Assembly (NCBI GenBank): GCA_905250115.1
Contig: CAJNOI010000150.1
Coordinates: forward strand, 62,001-126,000
Length of the DNA: 64,000 bases
Source of the DNA: Adineta steineri
Lineage: Eukaryota > Rotifera > Eurotatoria > Adinetida > Adinetidae
Direction of reading: 5' to 3'
Positions 56,286-64,000 of the stretch are shown in pieces. A program made the position numbers and the translations under genes. Under the pieces are notes generated by a model. It had not been told where the DNA came from. It searched no databases and worked only from the letters and a program-made list of their open reading frames with translations. The first letter of the stretch is position 1, and each line of letters begins with the position of its first letter.

Positions 56286-58193
56286 TTAATAAAAACAAAG
56301 GTGAATTAAAATGAAACTGATAATAATGAACATATCGGGTGAAGTGCCTATTGTCGATTGTGAAGTAATTGAGTTCGGTTTTAATAACACATTGTAGATA
56401 TACAACAGTCGAGTAACTTCTCGTCGTGCACTAAGCAGAGCACCATGAGTATAACCATAGGTATCTGTATTTGTCGCTTCACCAGCAAATAATAAACGAT
56501 TGTTAATCGGTTCAGACAAACGAAAAGGATCTTCATACTTTTGATTGACTGATATATATGAATATGAACCATAGGAGAATGGATCTTCATTCCAATTACT
56601 CATGTAGATTTCAGTAGGTGGAGTAATCTTTATATTGGGAAACATTTTTTGTAAAGTATCCAGAATATCTTTTACTGTTTCGTTTTTATTCTGTTTCCAT
56701 GTCAATGAAGAAACTGCTTTCCCAGCAAAAAAACATGTAATGAATGGTTTACCATTCCATTTATTTGCAGTTATCCAATATCTTAAGTTAATTGATTTTG
56801 ATGCAGATTGAAAGAAATAATAATCAGTAGTATTCCACCAGACTTGATCCCATAATAGATAAATTTTTTCATAATAACCAAAACCTATTCGATCAATAGC
56901 ATCTAATTTCCATTGAGGAAGTTGTGGATTAAATTCGATTTGTTTTGATTTTAGTACTCCCAATGGAACTGTTATTAGCACAAATTCTGCTTGATAAATT
57001 TGTCCATTTTTAGTTGATACTTTAACTAAATTTTTATTATAATCTATTTTTGTAACAATTTCTCCAAATTGAATATTTGTAAGATTTTTAGCTAAATAAT
57101 CAGTAATTGCCATAAAATCTGTATCACAAATGACAGGCTCTTCACCATAAAAAACTGAAGAACGATCAAGATAACCTTTAGCACTAATACTTTCTAATTC
57201 TGTTCCTTCTCTGTCTGCAATCGTAAAATAGGCAAAATTATAAAGTGTAGATCGTTGCTTTTCATTGAAATGTTTTTTTTGTGCAAATAAATTTACGTAA
57301 TCTGCAAAGGAAATATTTGATGATGACATTCTAGTTTCTTCACGTACAAAAAGCATATATTCATCGTACCATTTTTGAACAAGTATATTACTATAGTACA
57401 ATGGATAAGTTCCCAAGAAATCATGTGGTTCTCCAAAGCATATAGAAATGTTAGCAGAGCGAGTAAGATCCCAAACTGGATTCGTTAATAAACCAGATGG
57501 AATCGAACCATATTGACCATGAATATAACGTGCACCCATATCAAGCATAAGATTGTTCTTTGAGCGTATTGACCAAACTCGACCACCAGTTCGATTTCGT
57601 GCTTCTAAAACTATAGTTTCAACTCCATTTTGTTGTAATAAACGAGCAGCCTCCAAGCCTGCAATTCCAGAGCCAATAATTAAAACTTTAGTTGTACGAA
57701 CATCCGATGAACGTGAATCAAGATTGTCCACTGTCAAACGTTTTACCTAATAATAATAATAAATAGAAATAGATATCAAATGTAACCAAGAACATATATT
57801 TATTTCTAACTTCTATTATTGACTATGATTATTTCAAATGAAAAAGAGTTAACTTCTCAAAGTTTTAAACTAGAAAATCTATCAGAAATGAAGGAACTTA
57901 GCAGAGAAACGTTATTTTTTAAAATAAAGAAAAAGTATATATAAAAATCAATTTCTTGATCATTATCCTGAGATAATCAGAGAAATATCAGACGATATTT
58001 ATTGATATTCAGTTATCTTCTATCAATTGTTAAATAACTAAACGCTTGTGATAATTTTTATTAGAAATGTTTATTCTTTTTTTTATCAATGACAAGTGCT
58101 TATTTCTAGTTTTTAATTACTTACGCGATAATTGTACTGTTCAATATGACCACAAACCACCGCAGATAGTAACAAATACTGCAAAATATGCAT
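56286..58193 (-). CDS. Secreted, likely GPI-anchored polyamine oxidase
   Basis: Two exons, 58125-58193 and 56286-57746, with a 378-bp GT-AG intron, give 509 residues. The first exon supplies the signal peptide (MHILQYLLLSAVVCGHIEQY) that would be missed without splicing, because the second exon has no ATG near its start. The flavin amine oxidase fold is clear: dinucleotide-binding VLIIGSGIAGLEAARLL, then LEARNRTGGRVWS, MGARYIHG, ITVPLGVLK, the catalytic lysine context YYEKIYL, and the FAD-binding LLFAGEATNTDTYGYTHGAL. Family role: FAD-dependent oxidation of spermine, spermidine or acetylated forms, releasing hydrogen peroxide. The C-terminus ends with a short hydrophobic stretch (MFIIISFILIHLCFY) after a Ser/Thr/Gly-rich spacer, as in GPI-anchored proteins. 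Surface location is inferred. Several sequons are present. Confidence 0.9.
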
Positions 58194-60924
58194 AATCTTT
58201 ACAAGATTTCAATTGATCATAAATGTTGAAGAGTCCATGTCTAAAATAATATACAAGAAAGTAGTATTATTCATCGATTAAGTAAACAGAAAGAAAAGAT
58301 ATGAACGAATGAAACTTCTAAATCAAATTTTTTTATAGGTAAAATATGTCATCAGAAACCAATTCATTATATTATTAATCACAAAAACACGTGAATCGTT
58401 TTTTTTTCTTATCAAAAACAATCATTTTTATATAAACATATAGACAATATTTCTCGAATTTTACTCGTAGTTATCATTTTTCACAAAGGAAAACACAGTT
58501 TTTATGAAATTTAAATATTATATTCGGCACAAGGATGAAATTTAGAATTAATTAATTGATAAATAATTCCAACCACTGACAGAGCATTCGATTTTTCTTC
58601 ACAAACGAAGGAAAAGAAACAAAAAAAAGTGATACATACCTATCGATAAGTGGTGATATGGTGAAGTGAATGAAGCAAAATATTTCGCTTCACTGCTTAT
58701 GTAGACAAACTACGTGTTATGATACGATGATTTTTGTGTATTGCACATGGAGTGATTAGAAAGACTAGAATAAAAACAAGAATGTAATCTAGAGTTATTC
58801 TCAATAATTCAATACATTTTCTAGTTCGAATACCTTTCATTTTCATTCGTAAAAAACTCGAACTCGATTAAATAATTCTAAGATAAAAAACTATTGATGT
58901 AAAAATGTTTTGTTTACAATTCAAATACGACTAGCACTAAATCGATTTGTTTGTAATTTTAATTCTATGATAGAACTTGTCATTCTTATAAGTGATGTTT
59001 CATTAGTCTTATATTATCTTTTTTATTATTTATTTATATTTCGATTTCATCGTCTACGAAACAATACACAAAACCACATTTTATTTTCGACTATTGTCTT
59101 TTTGATTGTCGCCACTATTTAAATTAAATTCATATATTTATCTATGCATGTCATCATGTTTGACTGATAAACAAAGTTGAATAAACAAATTATGAAGATA
59201 GAAATCATTAAAAGTTATTTTTCGAAGAGATGAAACATAGAAAAAAGAAAGTGATGTTTTGATTTTTGTTGATTTTGATGCATTGAATGGATACATTTTT
59301 ATCAATTATCAATATTTATAAAGATTGATTGGAATTTTTAATAATTTCTCTTGGATAAAAATCAAATAAATAAACTATATGTTCAAGTAAATAAAATCTT
59401 TATTTAATTGATGACATATATATTAATTAATCTATTTCGATCAACAAATATAATAGAACGAAATTGTATACGTATAAATTTATAGTTAAAACTGAATCTA
59501 TAAAGAAATATTCGTGATTAAGATGAAATTTCTAATTGAACGTTATGTTACCATATGAACAAAGAGGGAGATAAATATACCGTTAACTGATGATAAAAAA
59601 TAACAAAATGAAATAACTATGCGAAAAAAAGTTGAATATTTATAAAAATAAAATTCATCAATTTAGGAGAATAGTTTTATCATATACTGTAGAAATATTT
59701 TCGCTGTATTTCACAAGTTATAATCATTGAAGAATTGCTTTCAATATTATTTTATATTTGATAATCGAAACAGACTATTGATATTCTATTAAAAAATTTT
59801 GAGTTCTATTTACTGATGGATAAATATATAATAAACGAATAATGCATTGGTGGAAATCTTACTTTGAAAAAAGCATCATACTACTAACTACTTTATTTAG
59901 TAAGTTATTCATATATTGAGAATTCCATTCGGGTGTTAGATTAGTCAACAAGTGCAAACCAAATTTCATTTTAATAAATATTCTAATAAAATTCTTTTTT
60001 TATTAAAAATAAAATATTAAATTATTCACTTTTATTTGATGGGTATTAAAAAGAAATATGTAAAAATATTTATAAAATTCTAGCAAACAAATGTTCAATG
60101 AAAAAGAGAAAAAAGTCAGGTAAAAATAGATAGCTATTATCAATATTGATATGAATCATATTTGAAATTATCATCTTGTTTCATTATTTCTTTATGTGCT
60201 ACATTACACAATATATTTTACGAGAGAAAAAAAAGTAAAAGAGTACATGAAAACTAATAAGAAAAAAGATTAAATATGTTTTAAAATAACAAAGATAACA
60301 TTTATTCCCTTTTCTGAAAGAAAGGTTTAAATCATGGGCCTAAAATTGCTTAAAGTTTGTCGGTTATTCCGTCATTTTCTGTCATTCCATCATTCTGTTC
60401 ATCAGCTTCAGATGCATAAATTTTGTCTGTTACTCTGTCATTCTGTCATTCCGTTCAAACCAATCAGATTGTAGCAAAGTTTTTGAGGCCTACTTTTATT
60501 GTATTTAAACTCTAAATAACCTGAGTCCAGGTTTTTTAGGTCGAGAAATCCGAATCCGAGCTCAGATTTTTAAAATTTTTTTATCCTTCAAATTAAAAAT
60601 GAACCATGGTTGATTAAGATTTTACGATAAGTAGAACCTGTCCAGGTTCCCTTTGTTAATGTGTATTCAAAATCAAAATCATTTTTAATGATAATCATAG
60701 AAAATTTTCTTTCAGAGAAGGGTCAGCGAATCCATCGGATTAGCGTTACTTGTGTGATTAATAATCATAAATAATAACATTTTAACGGACAGTAGAAGAT
60801 ATATGTATCAGTTTTTTCACTGTTTTCTCTTTTATATTTGTCATTTTTATTTGTGGATAACAATGTCGCATAAACATCCGTATTTCTATTGAGTAATCTT
60901 TTAACGGTCGAATTTTAGAGGAAT

Positions 60925-61086
60925 AAAGCTACGGATGCAGGCCTGCCATCTCTACCCCGTTGGAACTATTTTTATGATCCTACTGGAGATATAAACAATG
61001 ATCAATATGATGAATCAGAGGTTGAAGATCTTATTCACAAACACACAATTAAAATTCATGTAAAAAGAAAACGAAATTCATACTGA
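60925..61086 (+). pseudogene. Coding-like remnant, unknown
   Basis: An open stretch reads LPSLPRWNYFYDPTGDINND followed by an acidic SEVEDL and a basic KIHVKRKR before a TGA at about 61084. Composition is protein-like but no start or family is recognised. Confidence 0.3.
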
Positions 61087-61172
61087 TCAACTGCGGCTCT
61101 ATCCTCTAGCGAAATCAACAACATTATGCTGCGAAATAACGACAGTTCTTGCTTATGTTTATTCGGTCCCTT

Positions 61173-61452
61173 GTATAATATGTGCTGAGACAAATTCTAT
61201 GTCTTATCATTGATGAGATAATCGTAAAACAGTTTTCCGTGTACTCGAGTTCGCTTTCAAGTTTTAGATTTACCGAATCCTTGTCTTTTATTTGTAATCG
61301 ATTGTGTGTTGTTCTAAAAGCTGCGTCTATTCTCATCGATGTATAATATGTGCTGAGATAAATTCTATGTTTTACCGTTGATGAAATAATCTTGAAACAG
61401 TTTTCTATGTACTCGGGTTCGTTTTCAAGTTTTAGATTTGTTAAATCCTTGT
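61173..61452. repeat. Two-copy direct repeat, period 168 bp
   Basis: Copies at 61173-61284 and 61341-61452 share GTATAATATGTGCTGAGA(C/T)A, ACAGTTTTC(C/T), TGTACTCG(A/G)GTTCG and CAAGTTTTAGATTT, at roughly 85-90 percent by eye. The 56-bp segment between them is not repeated. Confidence 0.8.
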
Positions 61453-61619
61453 TTAATATATAACAAAAACAGTAAAGATTGAAATGAAAAGAATTTATTC
61501 TGAGTTAATTGTATGTATATTGTTTATTAATATACTGAACGATCAATCGAGCGGTAAGTGTTTTTATTTATCTAAGCTTCTTTTAATTTTTAGATTATCT
61601 ATAACGATAAATTAGATGG

Positions 61620-61870
61620 TAAGTATTTTGTTACACTAGGACGATAGATAGGAATGAGGTTGGGAAGGAATGGGAGATGGTAACAGAAAGTTGCTGTCTC
61701 TTCAGATCATACGACCAAATACGGATCGAAAAGGGTTCGTATTTTAACCGTATACTGCTGTAAAGATTTCGTTATTGCACCGATTCTGGATCGTAAATGG
61801 CTCCGTTTTGATAGACCTGGGTGCTCCCATGTGTAACGTCAAAAAGAACGCCGCGTTCGGGATCATCGAC
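61620..61870 (-). pseudogene. Coding-like remnant with internal stop
   Basis: On the minus strand a frame reads VDDPERGVLFDVTHGSTQVY then QNGAIYDPESVQ, a stop, and a further 40 open codons. It is GC-richer than its surroundings. The family is unknown. Confidence 0.25.
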
Positions 61871-62075
61871 CTGGGTAAAAATTAATATGTAGCCCGACCA
61901 AACAAAAAAGAAGTAATTATTGTATAGATTTAGTTGCTTTAATATTAGCTAGTTGTCTTATTAAAGATTAGCATGCGTTTCGACCACAAAAGAAAAAACT
62001 TTTACTTTTAGCGCCGAAAAAAAAAATTTTTGTCTGGGACATAATTATAAAGTCAAAAAATTTTATTGTTTAGAT

Positions 62076-62240
62076 ATGGGTTTTTATCTATGCTTACATT
62101 GTACAAGTTATATTCTTAGTAAAAACTGAGTAGATTGGCTTGAACATATTCAAAACTTCCATTACATTCAGTGTCAACAACTAGTTGCAGATCAACATAT
62201 ACTAACGGATGCTTCTAACAGGATCACGATGGATGATGAT
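62076..62240 (+). pseudogene. Coding-like remnant with C-x2-C pattern
   Basis: The plus strand reads MGFYLCLHCTSYILSKN, a stop, then VDWLEHIQNFHYIQCQQLV and DASNRITMDDDEV. The C-x2-C and spaced histidines recall a zinc finger, but one in-frame stop and the short length make this a remnant at best. Confidence 0.25.
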
Positions 62241-63059
62241 GAAGTAATATCAATTTAAATGATATAGATCTTTAAATTATTTCATTTTTAATAGGAAAGA
62301 ATTGAAACATCATTCAAGCTCTTAAATGAAAATGTACTTCCATCAACAGAGCAGGCATTTTATATTTCCTAATATTGATTGCGGAGTAGAAGCTAATCTA
62401 TTAAAGCCAGAATTCAGCAGTAAAGGTTTCACATTATTCTTATAACTCGTCTTGTCTTGTGATAACTTTTACCTATGAAACACTTAATTTGAATGATAAA
62501 CGTCTAAGATGACATTTTCTTGGATATTATTTTTGATAATACTTTTTTTCCTCGCATTTATTAAAAATTCAAGATAATAAACTATGTAGATTGAAAACTC
62601 TTATTTATCTTTTATACTAATGACCATTAGCTTATGAATACACAATCTATTTTAACAAGTAACGGTCATCCGATGATTCGCTTAGCTCTTTCTCGTAGAA
62701 ATGCACTCTTCACATTTACTGGGAAAACGATTGAGAGCCTTGATTTTCTTTGCAGTTCCCTACTGTTCGCACATCCTCGCATTCTACTCAGTGGTAAACA
62801 CAGATCAAAACATATTAGACCTGTTGGCATCAGTGGCTTGTCGAACTAACCTTTAACGAATCAGTGACGTATTAGTAAACTTATATGCAAGAAAGCTAAC
62901 AATTTATTATCGCCACATTCCACACTGCAAGCAGGAAAACATTTAGATACTCATAAAAATGTATTACCTCACATTCTATCAGTCCACGTCATTTCTTCCA
63001 ATTGATACCTCACCTCCTTCAGTCGCCTGAGCAAATGATGCGCACATATGAAGTCTCTG

Positions 63060-63115
63060 CATCGAAATACCTCTAGAAATGTCCTTTCCAGAAAATTGAT
63101 TTCGATGTTTTTTTG
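63060..63115. repeat. Dispersed hairpin repeat, copy 2
   Basis: CATCGAAAT (63060-63068) and ATTTCGATG (63099-63107) form a stem. The sequence, read on the minus strand, shares TTCTAGAGGTATTTCGATGC exactly with the copy at 12402-12454. Confidence 0.65.
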
Positions 63116-63599
63116 ACCGTGCGGACAGACAAGCAAAATATTGATTACCTATAGTTATTTTTAATCTGCTCTTTACAAAGTGACAAGAGCAATAAGAATA
63201 GTTTTTTGAAAAACTAAACAAATTTATTTCGAATCTTCTTATATTATTATTTTATTACTTATGAAATTGATCTCAATTATACGAAATTAGTTTTTATATT
63301 ATGAAAATGTCATTGTTAAATATTTGAAGAAAAGATACTATTTAATCAAATATCGTTTTTGAATAAAAATTTGTTTGATTTGATAAATTCTTGTTGAAAT
63401 AATTTTATAAAACAAATAAAAGATCTTCTTATCTCAAAAACTTTCTAATAAATTTTTTTTTCAATGAAAATCTTCTGATAAAATAATTAAAATAACGTAA
63501 TAAATGAAGATAGTTGATTATAGAATAATGTTGATAAATAAATGTGAAAATATTTTAATTGAATTTGTTTTCTTATTTTATTTGTATAGAATTATTAAA

Positions 63600-64000
63600 T
63601 TAAGATGTTAAATTCATTTCGCAAATATTAATAGCGGATTGAAAATGTGTCGAAAGATTTTCATATAAATTATAATAAGCTTTATTTCTTGAACATTTCG
63701 ATTCATATGTTGATGGAATTAATTCTTTTTCATGTCTTTCAATACATTTAACAGAACGTAAAAATTCTCTTGAAATAAAAAACAAAAGATTTCATTTATC
63801 CAAAAAAAACGGCACAAAATAGTTACCTGCATTGTATTGGAAAATTATAATTTGATGAATAATGACATTTATTAATAATTTCTTTATTCAAATTTGATGG
63901 TAAACAATCATCATTATCTAAATTTTATTTTATAATAAATCAATTAGAATATTAAAAAAACAAAACATCTACCATTTTCAACAGCACATGAATTTATTAT
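63600..64000 (-). CDS. Cysteine-rich secreted-type protein, 3' part (runs off window)
   Basis: Three exons are visible on the minus strand: 63973-64000 (partial), 63827-63917 and 63600-63768. They join in phase through GT-AG introns of 55 and 58 bp. The visible 96 or so residues contain seven cysteines (SCAVEN, DDCLPS, NKCHYS, PIQCREF, VKCIER, SKCSRN, NICEMN) spaced by 8-25 residues, a layout typical of extracellular disulfide-bonded domains such as the nematode DUF19 type. The family is not established. The 5' end with any signal peptide lies beyond base 64000. Confidence 0.65.

Larger units (their letters stand above)
58194..63599. other. Long spacer with repeats and decayed coding remnants
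   Basis: From 58194 to about 60330 the sequence is AT-rich with nothing supported. From about 60340 to 63200 base composition is more even and there are remnants: a run of TCTGTCATTC-type words (60365-60455), coding-like fragments at 60925-61086, 61620-61870 (minus) and 62076-62240, a two-copy direct repeat at 61173-61452, and the hairpin repeat near 63060. This block looks like degraded mobile-element or viral-type sequence; I cannot name it. Confidence 0.45.

Noticed and set aside
58910..59122. Hydrophobic plus-strand open frame
   Set aside because: Starts at a non-ATG codon in AT-rich DNA; hydrophobic composition is expected from T-rich sequence.
1..64000. tRNA, rRNA, CRISPR array or bacterial operon signals
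   Set aside because: No cloverleaf with a GGTTCGAATCC-type arm, no rRNA-like core and no regularly spaced direct repeats were found by eye; the genes have spliceosomal introns, which excludes a bacterial chromosome.

Overview
The window looks like nuclear DNA from a small AT-rich invertebrate, most likely a bdelloid rotifer. This is an inference with no database check. The reasons are: compact genes cut by many very short GT-AG introns (about 45-95 bp); typical animal genes (HCN channel, SLC25A3, SLC52, TTLL10, AVL9, SPEF1) beside genes that look bacterial or rotifer-specific (a stand-alone NRPS condensation domain, a DKNYY-type repeat protein, an ADP-ribosyltransferase fused to TPRs); and many G-rich tracts resembling TGTGGG, which I recall as the bdelloid telomere repeat. 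There is one 100-N assembly gap at 48527-48626. Exon joins given below were checked by splice dinucleotides, reading phase and protein similarity from memory.

Left half (1-36 kb), mostly conserved core genes. In order: FKBP2-like ER prolyl isomerase (+); SPEF1/CLAMP microtubule protein (-); a small two-TM protein (-); mitochondrial phosphate carrier SLC25A3 (-, nine exons with a 19-nt microexon); a possibly myristoylated low-complexity protein (-); HCN pacemaker channel (-, eight exons); a divergent pair of small secreted proteins (20.06-21.04 kb); TTLL10-like ligase (-, nine exons); an F-box/LRR-like C-terminal fragment (-); AVL9 secretory-pathway protein (-, eight exons); a TLDc-domain gene with an apparent frameshift (-); a 1.33-kb candidate DNA transposon with CCGG-rich ends; and the riboflavin transporter SLC52 (-). 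Between these lie long AT-rich spacers containing two pairs of diverged direct duplications, each pair enclosing an F-box-like fragment.

Right half (36-58 kb), accessory in character. In order: NRPS condensation-domain protein (+); DKNYY-like repeat protein (-); rhodopsin-type GPCR (-); a hAT-type MITE with a perfect 8-bp target duplication; ART-TPR protein (-); a duplicated claudin/PMP22-like eight-TM protein (+); the N gap; a 737-aa mucin-stalk membrane protein (-); a decayed hAT transposase end; a small membrane protein (-); and a secreted, probably GPI-anchored polyamine oxidase (-). Sprinkled through this half are at least ten short foldback hairpins whose arms are GGGTGTGGGTGTG and its complement. 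I consider these the most interesting undescribed feature of the window.

The last 6 kb (58-64 kb) holds AT-rich spacer, a 168-bp-period direct repeat, decayed coding-like remnants, a dispersed hairpin repeat shared with 12.4 kb, and the 3' end of a cysteine-rich secreted protein gene that runs off the window. There is no operon logic. The genes work in separate pathways: secretion (FKBP2, AVL9), mitochondrial transport (SLC25A3), excitability (HCN), cilia/tubulin (SPEF1, TTLL10), vitamin uptake (SLC52), and surface or defence-like functions in the right half.
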